Shown piece after piece: positions 26,857 to 36,128 of a stretch of 64,000 bases of DNA. The position numbers and the translations under genes were made by a program. The DNA comes from JAMZMI01 sp047632435 (lineage in GTDB: Bacteria > Bacteroidota > Bacteroidia > Cytophagales > Cyclobacteriaceae): contig JBLICU010000004.1 in NCBI GenBank assembly GCA_047632435.1, positions 1 to 64,000 on the forward strand, read 5' to 3'. A model generated the notes under the pieces. That model saw only the letters and a program-made list of their open reading frames with translations, made no database searches and was not told the DNA's origin. Position 1 is the first letter of the stretch. Every line of letters starts with the position of its first letter.

Positions 26857-26887
26857 TTGTCCCAATCTTTATTTAATGTTAGTTTTG
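26857..26887 (+). promoter_or_regulatory. Bacteroidota-type promoter of the oxoamine synthase gene
   Basis: TTG at 26857-26859 and TAGTTTTG at 26880-26887 are separated by 20 bp, matching the -33/-7 arrangement (TTG, TAnnTTTG) of the Bacteroidota housekeeping sigma factor. The gene start is 36 bp downstream. Confidence 0.55.
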
Positions 26888-26923
26888 TGTTTCGTTTTTT
26901 ACACGGTTTTTAACATTTCTTAA

Positions 26924-28180
26924 ATGGATTTATTCGAAAAATTACTTCAGAATAGAGGACCACTTGGTCAGCACTCTTATTTTGATGACAATTTCTACAT
27001 GTTCCCCAAACTAGAAGGGGAAATATCTCCTCGCATGCAGTTTAAAGGTAAAACTGTATTGACATGGAGTCTTAATAATTATCTGGGGCTTGCCAATCAC
27101 CCTGAAGTGAGAAAGGCGGATGCAGAAGCAGCGGCTCAATGGGGACTTGGTTACCCGATGGGAGCAAGAATGATGACAGGTAATACCGTGTATCACGAGA
27201 AGTTGGAAAGAGAACTTGCAGAATTTGTTGAAAAAGACGCTTCCATGCTTCTTAACTTTGGTTATCAAGGAGTAATGTCTGTTATTGATGCCTTGGTCGA
27301 TAGAAAAGATGTGATCGTTTACGATGCAGAATCTCACGCATGTATCATTGACGGGGTTAGACTACATATGGGGAAAAGATTCGTCTATCCACATAATGAT
27401 ATGGAAAACCTCGAGAAGCAATTGAAAAGAGCAGAGAAATTGGCTGGAGAGACGGGCGGTGGTATTCTGGTAATTACTGAAGGTGTTTTTGGAATGTCCG
27501 GTAACATGGGTAATCTGAAAGCCGTCGTAGAGCTAAAGAAAAAATTCAATTTCAGACTTTTGGTGGATGATGCACATGGTTTTGGAACCATGGGGAAAAC
27601 AGGAGGAGGAGCAGGCCAGGAGCAAGGTGTGCAGGATGGTATAGATATCTATTTCTCCACCTTCGCCAAATCCATGGCTAGTATTGGGGCATTCATTGCT
27701 GGTGATGCTAAAATCATTGACGTATTGAAATACAATGTACGTTCTCAGATTTATGCCAAGTCACTTCCTTTAGCAATTGTAATTGGAATCCTGAAGCGAT
27801 TAGAATTGGTGAGGAATAGTCCTGAACTGAGAGAAAACCTATGGAAGATCGTCGCTGCGATTCAAACCGGGTTTAGAGAGAAAGGATATAACATAGGAAC
27901 TACAAAATCACCTGTCACTCCAGTGGTAATGAATGGTGATACATTAGAAGCCGTAAATCTCGTAAAAGACCTTCGATTGGAGCACAGCATCTTTTGTTCA
28001 GTGATAGTTTATCCAGTGATTCCTAAAGGCATGATTATCCTTAGAATCATTCCTACAGCCTCACATTCATTGAGCGATGTAGCAGAAACTATCGTTGCTT
28101 TTGAGGCTGTAAAAGCCAAATTAGATGACGGTTCTTACAAAAGAGCGGGTGTTGAGGGGGCATTTACAACACATATATAG
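26924..28180 (+). CDS. PLP-dependent alpha-oxoamine synthase (serine palmitoyltransferase-like)
   Basis: A 418-residue fold-type I enzyme that condenses an amino acid with an acyl thioester. Visible are NNYLGLANHP, the H138 stacking residue in ESHACIIDG, VDDAHGFGTMG (about 214-224) and the PLP Lys249 in STFAKSMASIG. Bacteroidota use such enzymes for sphingolipids (serine plus palmitoyl-CoA) or sulfonolipids (cysteate as the amino acid). It also resembles KBL and BioF, but no biotin or threonine genes lie nearby. Which amino acid it takes cannot be decided from sequence alone. Confidence 0.88.
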   Translation: MDLFEKLLQNRGPLGQHSYFDDNFYMFPKLEGEISPRMQFKGKTVLTWSLNNYLGLANHPEVRKADAEAAAQWGLGYPMGARMMTGNTVYHEKLERELAEFVEKDASMLLNFGYQGVMSVIDALVDRKDVIVYDAESHACIIDGVRLHMGKRFVYPHNDMENLEKQLKRAEKLAGETGGGILVITEGVFGMSGNMGNLKAVVELKKKFNFRLLVDDAHGFGTMGKTGGGAGQEQGVQDGIDIYFSTFAKSMASIGAFIAGDAKIIDVLKYNVRSQIYAKSLPLAIVIGILKRLELVRNSPELRENLWKIVAAIQTGFREKGYNIGTTKSPVTPVVMNGDTLEAVNLVKDLRLEHSIFCSVIVYPVIPKGMIILRIIPTASHSLSDVAETIVAFEAVKAKLDDGSYKRAGVEGAFTTHI

Positions 28181-28267
28181 CTTTTTTTCACTTTTAAGCT
28201 TGGTTTTTGAACTATTTGTATAAATTGCTAAGCGAATAAATATCAGTAACCTTAAAGATTTATCAAT

Positions 28268-28444
28268 ATGAAAAGATTCGAACAACTTCAAGAACTATTA
28301 ACTTCTTTGGAAGGTGATTTCAGTAAATTTTATGACAAAGAAAATTCTGCTGCAGGAACAAGAGTAAGAAAAGGAATGCAGGAATTGAAAAACTTATCTC
28401 AAGAGATTAGAATTGAAGTTCAAGACATGAAAAATAAAGCTTAA
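28268..28444 (+). CDS. Small histone H1-like protein
   Basis: A 58-residue protein with charged helices (RFEQLQELLTSLEGDFSKF, then TRVRKGMQELKNLSQEI). It matches the short histone H1-like (Hc1-type) proteins common in Bacteroidota, whose GTRVRKGMQxLK segment is well conserved. The gene lies between the oxoamine synthase and a strong terminator. A DNA-binding role is inferred from the family. Confidence 0.85.
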   Translation: MKRFEQLQELLTSLEGDFSKFYDKENSAAGTRVRKGMQELKNLSQEIRIEVQDMKNKA

Positions 28445-28462
28445 TAACCTTTATTAAGACAT

Positions 28463-28495
28463 AAAAAAAAGACAACCATCGGTTGTCTTTTTTTT
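28463..28495. terminator. Bidirectional intrinsic terminator
   Basis: GACAACC and GGTTGTC form a 7-bp stem around an ATC loop, flanked by eight A residues on the left and eight T residues on the right. It can therefore end transcripts from both sides: the H1-like gene on plus and dapA on minus, which face each other here. Confidence 0.9.
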
Positions 28496-28513
28496 GTTCA
28501 TTTTTTTTTAAAA

Positions 28514-29386
28514 TTAATTTAAATAGGCTTTAAAAGCCCCTAGAAGCATATTTGAGCCTTCATATAGTGGCGATCTCACGTAGCGATTCATTAGGCCAAC
28601 GGCTTCCATGCCGGTCTTTAGAGATACCGGATTTCCTTCAGTCGACAGCAGTTTATACCCTTCCAATAAATCATAATGTATTTTGCTTGCTGCTTTGAAA
28701 TCACCGGCAAGCGCGATTCTGACCATATCACTAAAGGGCTTAGGTTGAAGATTGGCTATGACAGAAATAACGCCTTTACCACCTAAGGCGATCATAGGAA
28801 TGGTTAAAGAATCTTCTCCGGAAATCACTAAAAAGTCATCAGGTGTGTTCGTAAGAATCTCTGAACATTGCATTAAATCGCCTGATGCTTCCTTAGTTCC
28901 GATGATATTTGGATGTTTTGAAAGTAAAATAGTTGTTTCCGCACTAATATTTGAACCTGTTCTGGGAGGTACATTGTAAATAATTAAAGGAAATGGACTT
29001 GCATCTGCTACCTCTTGATAGTGTCTAAGTATTCCTTCCTGCGATGGTCGATTATAATATGGACTCACACTCAATATGGCATCAAATGGATAGTCTTTAA
29101 AATCCTTAAGTGCCGCTTTTAATTTTTGGGTATTGTTGCTTCCATATCCCAAAACCAAGGGTAAATTTTTCGAATTGTTGGCTATTACAAAATCAATAAT
29201 TTTAAATCTTTCCTGAGGAGAAATGGTTGCAGATTCACCAGTTGTACCTAGGATTACAATATATTCAGCACCACCATCTGAGATGTGGTTGAGAACTTTA
29301 CCAAGTGCGGGATAATCAATAGTTAGATCTTTATTAAAGGGTGTTACGAGCGCTACTCCTGTTCCAATTAGTCTCTCAATGCTCAT
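28514..29386 (-). CDS. dapA: 4-hydroxy-tetrahydrodipicolinate synthase
   Basis: A 290-residue aldolase that joins pyruvate and aspartate semialdehyde in lysine and diaminopimelate synthesis. The Schiff-base Lys165 is in IGTKEASGD, Tyr137 in IIYNVPPRTG, and the GTTGES loop at 47-52. Length is standard. It overlaps the preceding DUF6913-type gene by 11 bp and sits in a ligA-DUF6913-dapA run on the minus strand, so the three are likely transcribed together. Confidence 0.96.
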   Translation of the reverse strand: MSIERLIGTGVALVTPFNKDLTIDYPALGKVLNHISDGGAEYIVILGTTGESATISPQERFKIIDFVIANNSKNLPLVLGYGSNNTQKLKAALKDFKDYPFDAILSVSPYYNRPSQEGILRHYQEVADASPFPLIIYNVPPRTGSNISAETTILLSKHPNIIGTKEASGDLMQCSEILTNTPDDFLVISGEDSLTIPMIALGGKGVISVIANLQPKPFSDMVRIALAGDFKAASKIHYDLLEGYKLLSTEGNPVSLKTGMEAVGLMNRYVRSPLYEGSNMLLGAFKAYLN

Positions 29387-29897
29387 TGCTTTGTATCATT
29401 TTTAAATATTTCAGAATCTCCTGGCTGTTAAATGCTTCTTCTTTATCTGATTTGATTATCATTTCAAAGCAATTGTTTCTTGTCGCGTCAGTGAGCCCCA
29501 CTCTGCACTTGCTTTTGATTTGCGAAAGTAAGTAATCCACCAAATAGTTTTCATTTTTATCAAGACAAACGACTATGTCATAGGATTGATTCATGAAAAA
29601 ATCCAGCCTATCTGATTTGATTTCCCCAAAGAAGCTTATGTCTTTTGAATCAAACAAAGGATAGGGTTGGTTATGGGTACTTTTATGCTTGTTTTTAACA
29701 TATGCCAAAGTGCGGATTTCTTTACCTTCTAAGCTTAATTCTGAAATCAATTCTTCAATATTTTGAAAATTGTCATTATTTCGAATTGAGAAAATAATGG
29801 CAATTTTTATAGATTTCTTAAAGTCAACTGAAGATTCGAAAGCACGGTTATTATCATATTTTTTAATCAAATAATTGATCCATATTTTTTTAAGCAT
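29376..29897 (-). CDS. DUF6913-type hypothetical protein
   Basis: A 173-residue protein with no signal peptide: a Lys-rich N-terminus (RAFESSVDFKKSIKIAIIFSI), then a Rossmann-like alternation (RTLAYVKNK, DIVVCLDKNENYLVDYLL) and a conserved RVGLTDATRNNCFEMII stretch. I recall Bacteroidota proteins of this pattern between ligA and dapA filed as DUF6913, which the gene order here supports. The function is unknown. Confidence 0.75.
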   Translation of the reverse strand: MLKKIWINYLIKKYDNNRAFESSVDFKKSIKIAIIFSIRNNDNFQNIEELISELSLEGKEIRTLAYVKNKHKSTHNQPYPLFDSKDISFFGEIKSDRLDFFMNQSYDIVVCLDKNENYLVDYLLSQIKSKCRVGLTDATRNNCFEMIIKSDKEEAFNSQEILKYLKMIQSNEH

Positions 29898-29899
29898 AA

Positions 29900-31945
29900 T
29901 TAAGATATCATTGATTTAAATTCTGATTCTGATATGATAGTCACCCCTAGTTTTTGAGCTTTTTCCAATTTGGCTGACCCCATTTTATCGCCTGCAAGAA
30001 GATAATCTGTGCTTCCGGAGATACTACTTCCAACTTTACCACCGAATTGTTTGATTATTTTCTTGAGTGCCTCACGTTCAAAATCAACAAATACACCAGA
30101 TACGACAATTGTTTTGCCATCTAATTTATTTTCAAGTAAGGTCGTAGATGCTTCCATTTTCAGTTTCAAACCTGCGGCCTTTAATCGATTGATAAGTTCA
30201 ATATTTTCAGACTTGCTGAAGAACTCGGTAATACTTCCTGCAATTCTGTCACCTATTTCATGAACAGCGATTATATCTTCAAATGTAGCTTGTATAATGT
30301 TGTCAATGTCACTGAAATGTTCTGCGATTTTTTCTGCGACCGTTTTGCCAACATGGCGAATGCCTATTCCAAATAAGATGCGTTCAAATGGTGCTTCTTT
30401 AGACTTTTCAATGGCTTCAATGATATTACTAGCACCTTTTTCTTTGATGGATCTGATTTTTATTTTTCCTGTTTCAAGGTCGGTGACTTCATATTTCAGG
30501 CCATCTAATTGTTCATATTTAAGGGTAAATAAATCAGAATAGTCTTTTATCAACCCCTGGCCAAATAAAGCCTTAATTGTTTCAGGCCCCATGAAACCAA
30601 TATCAAGTGCATTTCTTGAGATAAAGTGTTCTACTTTTCCACGGACTTGTGGCGGACAGCCGGTATCATTGGGACAATAGTGGTTGGCTTCACCTTCTTT
30701 TCTAATTAACTGCGTATTGCATTCTGGGCAATGGGTGATATAGGAAATTGACGTGCTATCTATTTTCCTTAATTCTAAATTGACTGCTGTTATTTTCGGG
30801 ATGATTTCTCCTCCTTTTTCAACTGCTACGGTATCTCCGATGCGGATATCCAATCGTTCAATTTCATTGGCATTGTGCAGTGATGCTCGTTTCACAGTGG
30901 TCCCTGCAAGTAGCACTGGTTCAAGTTCGGCAACAGGAGTAATGGCACCTGTTCTACCCACTTGATATGTGATTCCATTCAAAGTTGATTGTGAACCAAC
31001 AGCTTTGTATTTAAATGCAATAGCCCATCGTGGTGTTTTGGCTGTGAAACCTAATTCTTCTTGTTGTCTGGTACTGTTTACCTTGATGACAATCCCATCT
31101 GTTTCAAGTGGCAAGTCATGCCTCTTATTTTCCCATAAATCGATGTAGGCGAAAACTTCTTCAATGTCACGACATTTTTTGTAACTCTGCGATATGTTAA
31201 AACTGAGATTTTCAATCTTGTGTATTGCCTCTTCGTGTGAACTGATCCCAAGATTTTCACCAAGTAAAGAATAGAGATAACAATCCAGTTTTCGTTGCGC
31301 CACAATTGATGAATTTTGCATTTTCAGCGTTCCTGAAGCAGTATTCCTGGGATTTGCCAGTAGTGCATCCCCTGCCTCTCGTCTCTCTTGATTCAACTCC
31401 TGAAAAACTTTGTTGGGCATAAAAACTTCACCTCTTACTTCAAATACAGAAGGGAAGTCTCCTTTTACTTTCAAAGGGATGGTTCGGATGGTTTTCACAT
31501 TTTGTGTGACATCATCACCCTTTACTCCATCACCTCTTGTAACGGCGCGCTTTAAGATGCCGTCTTCATACAGAATACTGATTGCAACGCCATCAAATTT
31601 TAATTCACAGAAATATTCATAAGACTCACCTTCAAGACCTTTGGTTACCCTTTTATCAAAATCCTGCAATTCTTCTCTGGAATAGGTATTTCCTAAAGAA
31701 AGCATTGGATAAGTGTGATATACAGTATTAAATGATTTTGTAATGGTTCCACCAATGCGCTGAGTAGGAGAGTCTTCCCTTTTTAGATCGATGTGTTGGC
31801 TTTCAAGTGTCTCAAGTTCCTTTAGAAGGCCATCAAATTCAAGATCAGATATTTCAGATTTGCTTTCTTGGTAGTACAGATAGTTGTGGTGATTGAGCAC
31901 GTCTGTGAGCTGATCTATTCTATTCTTTGCCTCTTCTTTGGTCAT
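29900..31945 (-). CDS. ligA: NAD-dependent DNA ligase
   Basis: A 681-residue LigA that seals nicks using NAD+. The ATG at 31945 is preferred: it begins at MTKEEAKNRI, where the family Ia domain starts, while a longer frame to 32002 adds a non-conserved stretch. The adenylated Lys116 is in ELKFDG; the OB domain, the four-Cys zinc finger (CPECNTQLI...CPNDTGCPP), helix-hairpin-helix motifs and a C-terminal BRCT domain follow. The next gene on the strand starts only 2 bp after its stop. Confidence 0.96.
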   Translation of the reverse strand: MTKEEAKNRIDQLTDVLNHHNYLYYQESKSEISDLEFDGLLKELETLESQHIDLKREDSPTQRIGGTITKSFNTVYHTYPMLSLGNTYSREELQDFDKRVTKGLEGESYEYFCELKFDGVAISILYEDGILKRAVTRGDGVKGDDVTQNVKTIRTIPLKVKGDFPSVFEVRGEVFMPNKVFQELNQERREAGDALLANPRNTASGTLKMQNSSIVAQRKLDCYLYSLLGENLGISSHEEAIHKIENLSFNISQSYKKCRDIEEVFAYIDLWENKRHDLPLETDGIVIKVNSTRQQEELGFTAKTPRWAIAFKYKAVGSQSTLNGITYQVGRTGAITPVAELEPVLLAGTTVKRASLHNANEIERLDIRIGDTVAVEKGGEIIPKITAVNLELRKIDSTSISYITHCPECNTQLIRKEGEANHYCPNDTGCPPQVRGKVEHFISRNALDIGFMGPETIKALFGQGLIKDYSDLFTLKYEQLDGLKYEVTDLETGKIKIRSIKEKGASNIIEAIEKSKEAPFERILFGIGIRHVGKTVAEKIAEHFSDIDNIIQATFEDIIAVHEIGDRIAGSITEFFSKSENIELINRLKAAGLKLKMEASTTLLENKLDGKTIVVSGVFVDFEREALKKIIKQFGGKVGSSISGSTDYLLAGDKMGSAKLEKAQKLGVTIISESEFKSMIS

Positions 31946-32358
31946 CTTAGGTTTGATATTCACAAATTTAACATGATGGCATTTTTTGATTGCTAATTTC
32001 AATGCTATTTTTAAAAAGGATTAACATTGCGCTGTGAATATTAAGATTGAGATACTTGAGGTAGCAGTGGATATATTTGCGAATAAGGAATCACAATAAC
32101 CAAGGTTGAATCTGTTATTTTGCTTAAATGAGATGCTGTTTTCGCATTTCCAACCATGAGAAATAATGTAGATCAACCCAGTCCTTTTAATATTAAAAGC
32201 CCTCTAAATAATTTCTGTGAGTCACTGAGAATAATTTTGAGAGGAATTCTGAATGAAGATTCGGAAAGAGGTTGACAAGTATTTTTTCAGTGGTGCAATG
32301 ATTCAGTAAAAATTTAATCATTAGCCTAAGTTGAATTTTTAATCCCATTTCCTGATCA
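31946..32358. other. Divergent intergenic region between ligA and the CCA-type gene
   Basis: No supported gene. A 39-residue reading frame on plus (32156-32275) has an ATG but no recognisable domain, and codon choice does not distinguish it from spacer. This 413-bp gap should contain the divergent promoters; no confident TTG/TAnnTTTG pair was picked. Confidence 0.45.
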
Positions 32359-33792
32359 ATGGATTTTAATACAGATTATAGTGAGACAGTTTCGTCAAAT
32401 GCTTCTTTGAAGCTTTTAAGTGAAATAGTAGCTGAGAAATCTATTGAAACCTACGTGATTGGTGGTTATGTTCGTGACTTACTTTTGAGTAGACCAAGTA
32501 AGGATATCGACGTGGTATGTATAGGGAGTGGTATTGAATTGGCTCAGGCTGTACATCAGAATTTGGGTAAGGAATCTAGCATTGCTGTTTATAAAAATTT
32601 TGGCACTGCTGCCATTAAGTATCAGGACTGGGAAATTGAGTTTGTGGGAGCCAGAAAGGAATCATATAGAACGGATTCCAGAAAACCAATAGTGGAAAAT
32701 GGCACCATTGAAGATGATCAAAACCGAAGGGATTTTACGATAAATGCTTTAGCGATAAGTCTCAATAAGGTTGATTTTGGTCAGCTTAAGGATCCTTTTG
32801 GAGGCATTGAGCATTTGGAAATGAAACTTATCAAAACTCCTTTGGAACCTAATGTTACTTTTTCGGATGATCCATTACGCATCATGCGAGCCATTCGGTT
32901 TGCATCCCAGCTGGGTTTTGATATCGAACCAGAAACATGGGAAGCAATCGTCGCAAATAAGGATAGGCTGTCCATCATTTCTCAGGAACGTATTTCGGAT
33001 GAATTGAATAAGATCATTTGTTCGAAAAAGCCTTCTTACGGGTTCAAATTACTTTTTACTTCGGGAATTTTAGAAATCATTTTTCCTGAGATGAATAAGC
33101 TACATGGCGTCAAATCCATAAATGGTCATACACACAAGGATAATTTTTACCACACCTTACAAGTACTAGACAACCTTAGTGAGCATACTGATGATCTGTG
33201 GCTTAGATGGTCGGCCATTTTGCATGATATTGCCAAGCCCGCTACTCAGCGATATGTGGAAGGTACGGGTTGGACGTTTCATGGTCATGAAGACTTGGGT
33301 GCTAAATGGGTTCCTAAAATATTCAAAGCGCTGAAACTTCCGTTGAATGAAAAAATGAAGCTTGTGCAGAAGCTTGTAAGGCTTCATTTGAGACCCATTG
33401 CGCTAGTCAATGAACACGTCACAGACTCAGCGATCAGAAGACTATTATATGAATCAGGTGAAGAAATAAATGACCTGATGCTTCTCTGCCGGGCAGATAT
33501 CACTTCAAAAAATGACAACAAAGTCAGGAAATACCTGGCCAATTTTGACAAAGTTGAGCAAAAAATAAAAGAAGTTGAAGCGCGTGATCACCTACGAAAT
33601 TTTCAACCACCTGTTTCAGGCGAAATGATCATCGATGCATTTGGAATAGATCCATCACCAATCGTTGGCGAAATAAAAAGCGAAATAAAAGACGCCATTC
33701 TTGAAGGAACCATCAGAAATGATAAGAAGGAAGCTTATGATTTGATGATTTCGATAGGAATACAGAAAGGGCTGGTGACTAATTCAAAGTAA
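32359..33792 (+). CDS. tRNA nucleotidyltransferase (CCA-adding or poly(A) polymerase-like) with HD domain
   Basis: A 477-residue class II nucleotidyltransferase: the GGYVRDLLL start, the catalytic DIDVVC pair (DxD), the DQNRRDFTINALAIS motif (RRDxxxNA) and FSDDPLRIMRAIRFAS. The C-terminal half carries an HD phosphohydrolase domain (ILHDIAKP, GHEDLGA). Such proteins add or repair the CCA end of tRNAs. The stop overlaps the -7 element of the next gene. Confidence 0.93.
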   Translation: MDFNTDYSETVSSNASLKLLSEIVAEKSIETYVIGGYVRDLLLSRPSKDIDVVCIGSGIELAQAVHQNLGKESSIAVYKNFGTAAIKYQDWEIEFVGARKESYRTDSRKPIVENGTIEDDQNRRDFTINALAISLNKVDFGQLKDPFGGIEHLEMKLIKTPLEPNVTFSDDPLRIMRAIRFASQLGFDIEPETWEAIVANKDRLSIISQERISDELNKIICSKKPSYGFKLLFTSGILEIIFPEMNKLHGVKSINGHTHKDNFYHTLQVLDNLSEHTDDLWLRWSAILHDIAKPATQRYVEGTGWTFHGHEDLGAKWVPKIFKALKLPLNEKMKLVQKLVRLHLRPIALVNEHVTDSAIRRLLYESGEEINDLMLLCRADITSKNDNKVRKYLANFDKVEQKIKEVEARDHLRNFQPPVSGEMIIDAFGIDPSPIVGEIKSEIKDAILEGTIRNDKKEAYDLMISIGIQKGLVTNSK

Positions 33793-33796
33793 TTCC

Positions 33797-33804
33797 TATT
33801 TTTG
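33797..33804 (+). promoter_or_regulatory. Possible -7 element (TATTTTTG)
   Basis: Matches TAnnTTTG and sits 23 bp before the TPR gene start, just after the CCA-type gene stop codon. This suggests the TPR gene has its own promoter. Confidence 0.4.
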
Positions 33805-33827
33805 CCAACATTTATAGAAAATTGATC

Positions 33828-34529
33828 ATGATGAAGTACTTATTTTTGTTGATTGCAGGTTTGGTAATGTTTGGAGCTCAGGCACAAAATGATCAACAGC
33901 AGAGGGATTCTATTCCATTTGAGTTTAGCAGGCAGGCATTTATCTATGAAATGGCAAAAAATTTCAATGATCCTGTAATAGCCAGAATGGCCATTTTCAA
34001 TCTGATTTCATTTAACCCTGGAAATACGGCACTTCTTGATACACTTGCAGTACTTTATTTAGATAACAATCAACCAGTTTCAGCAGCCTTGACTGCACAA
34101 GAATCAGCGACCATTGATCCGAAGGATTTGTTTGCTGTTGAGCTTGCAGCAATAAGTTTCGAAAGAATAGGGGCCACCGCAAAAGCTATTGAATTCTATG
34201 AAAGACTATACACCTCCAATTTTGATATCAATGTGGTCTATAAAATGGGGTTTTTGCAGATGCAAGTCAAACGTTTCATTGAGGCATCCACAAATGCAGA
34301 TATCATTATTGAAGATCCTAAATCAGAAAAATTGAAATTGATGTTTCAAAAATCTGAAACGGAAAATCAGGAAATTTTACTCAAGGCTTGTGGTTATCGC
34401 CTGAAAGGAATGATTGAAGAGGATCAAGGAAACACTTCTTTGGCAAAAGAATATTATCAAAAAGCACTTGATATGGAGCCTGATTTTGTGATTATGAAGG
34501 AGCAATTGGAAGCTTTGAATACCAAGTAA
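33828..34529 (+). CDS. Exported TPR-containing protein
   Basis: A protein of about 233 residues with a signal peptide (LLIAGLVMFGAQAQ) and helix pairs of TPR type: LAVLYLDNNQPVSAALTAQESATIDP, AAISFERIGATAKAIEFYERL, and a C-terminal YRLKGMIEEDQGNTSLAKEYYQKALDM repeat. No lipobox. Two adjacent ATG codons, 33828 and 33831, are possible starts. Probably periplasmic; partner unknown. It converges with the broken SRPBCC gene with no gap. Confidence 0.8.
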   Translation: MMKYLFLLIAGLVMFGAQAQNDQQQRDSIPFEFSRQAFIYEMAKNFNDPVIARMAIFNLISFNPGNTALLDTLAVLYLDNNQPVSAALTAQESATIDPKDLFAVELAAISFERIGATAKAIEFYERLYTSNFDINVVYKMGFLQMQVKRFIEASTNADIIIEDPKSEKLKLMFQKSETENQEILLKACGYRLKGMIEEDQGNTSLAKEYYQKALDMEPDFVIMKEQLEALNTK

Positions 34530-34985
34530 TCAATCTTTTTCAGCCTCATTTTTTAATTGCGTGAGCCAATAAATCAATATATCGTGCAGATTTTGGTGAC
34601 CAAAAAATAAGGTATAAAATCCCTGTAAGGATTCCTCACAAGTCACTATGGTTTGGTCACCATCAGTCTCTTCTAATTTCTAGACCTGAATAGTTTTCAT
34701 CCCTTTAAATGTGGATGTCCATGACAAAAGCTCAGGTTCCTTGATCTTTTGAATGGTGGATTTGATTCTGGATCCTTTAATCTTCCATGTAAAAATGGCA
34801 CCTTCTTTTGCCTGATCAATTTGCATTTGATCAATTTGATCATTCCATAATTTCCAATTTTCAAAATCTATCAGAATCTCCCATATTTTGGTGATTTTGG
34901 CATTGATTATAAGCGCTTGTTTATCTCTTAAGCTGGCGTTTTCGTTGATTTTGCCAGTTGATGCCAATTCTTTAGAAATTTTCAT
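34530..34985 (-). pseudogene. SRPBCC-family gene with internal TAG codon
   Basis: The frame from the ATG at 34985 encodes an SRPBCC (START-like, polyketide-cyclase type) domain: ITKIWEILIDFENWKLWND and a strand-rich middle. At 34680-34682 it meets a TAG, then stays open for 49 more codons to a TGA at 34530, and those codons look like the proper C-terminus (KLEETDGDQTIVTCEES and a final amphipathic helix). Relatives usually carry HVWKxE here, so the TAG replaces a conserved Trp (TGG to TAG). The domain is otherwise whole. It is thus a recent nonsense mutant or a sequence error. Confidence 0.75.
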
Positions 34986-35024
34986 GCCTCGTTTCTTTAG
35001 TGCAGTAACTTTTAACTGAATGAT

Positions 35025-35042
35025 AAATGTTTATAAACATTT
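35025..35042. promoter_or_regulatory. 18-bp perfect palindrome upstream of the SRPBCC gene
   Basis: AAATGTTTATAAACATTT is a perfect 18-bp palindrome, 40 bp upstream of the SRPBCC start codon. Its size and place fit a dimeric repressor operator, for example of ArsR or MarR type, which often control SRPBCC genes. No regulator gene is adjacent. Confidence 0.45.
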
Positions 35043-35165
35043 GAGAGTATGAATAAAAGCAAAAATTGTTAGGAATTAAAATCTTACAGCTTGAGAATGA
35101 TCAAAATGAGTAATTCATTAGATTTTGTGTTAGTATTCAAAAGTAAAATAGGAGGGTGTGAAATA

Positions 35166-35202
35166 AAAAAAGTCACCTGCAAATAATGCAAGGTGACTTT
35201 TC
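35166..35202. terminator. Terminator-like hairpin
   Basis: AAAAGTCACC..TGCA pairs with TGCA.AGGTGACTTTT around a short AATAA loop, with one bulged base, and has A-rich and T-rich flanks on the two sides. It can serve the minus-strand T9SS remnant that ends at 35222. Confidence 0.65.
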
Positions 35203-35221
35203 AATCTGTTAATTTAAGCTC

Positions 35222-35914
35222 TTATCGTTTTGTGAATTTGCCAGCTAATATTCCTTGAGGAGTAACAAGTTCAACTAAATAACTTCCCTCAGGGAGGTCT
35301 TCAATATTGATCACTTTATTAAATAGAATTGACGTCTTATTTAATAAATCTGATTTCACTGTTTTTCCTGATAAATCCATTATTCTCATAACAACATCTC
35401 CCTGATAATTATTTCAAATTGGAGATGAATGCTACCCAGACTTGTAGGATTAGGATAAAGTAATATTCCCTTGACCAATTTATTGTTAATCAATCCAAGT
35501 AAAATATTAACCGCAAAGCTCTCAGTTACAGATTCTCCAAATGGATCAGTAGCAGTAGCGGTGATGGTTGAAGTTCCGATTGGATCAACTTCCGATAAAT
35601 TCAGCGTTTGATTTGTTAGTGACACAATGATAATGGAGATGTTCGAACTTATAGCAGTAAAAGAAAGAAGATCACCATCAGCATCACTGAAAACACAGGC
35701 TAAACTTATCCCGTCAGAGCCAAAATTTCCACCAAATTGTAAATCATCAAGTCCATTCGCTACTACTGGTGCTCGGTTAATTCTCACAATAAAGCTATCT
35801 GAAACTGAACCACCATTGTTGTCATTCGCTGTAACAGTCAATGTTACTATGCCAGAGCTTGCCACTCTGGTAATGCTCAATGTTGTACCTGGAACATATC
35901 CAGTAGCCGTATAA
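35222..35914 (-). pseudogene. Remnant of a T9SS-sorted surface protein
   Basis: One frame encodes two Ig/cadherin-like repeats (TLTVTANDNNGGSVSDSF; TSTITATATDPFGES) and the beginning of a sorting domain (GILLYPNPTS). It then shifts frame near 35393-35410, and the second frame completes the domain: DVVMRIMDLSGKTV and DLPEGSYLVELVTPQG, ending FTKR. At the other end the homology breaks off with a stop upstream and no start codon or signal. It is therefore the tail of a once larger secreted adhesin-like protein, truncated and frameshifted. Confidence 0.75.
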
Positions 35915-36128
35915 ACTATTGAGAATAAAATAAATATAATTTCTTAATTCGGGTTTTGAGGATTAATTCTTAAACCTGTTTGAATTCTGTTATTGGATAA
36001 AAACTAAACATTATTGATTTGAGAAAGAAAAAGCCCTTCGTTAAGTTCATTAATTTCCTACATCATATTCCACATTTTAGAACCAATTCGATTCTCTTTG
36101 AGTTATTCATTTTCAAACAGGACAATTA

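Noticed and set aside
26924..28180. BioF (biotin synthesis) assignment
   Set aside because: Motifs fit the whole oxoamine synthase family, but no biotin gene lies nearby.
32156..32275. 39-residue plus ORF in the ligA/CCA gap
   Set aside because: No domain, no obvious start signal, and not distinguishable from spacer.
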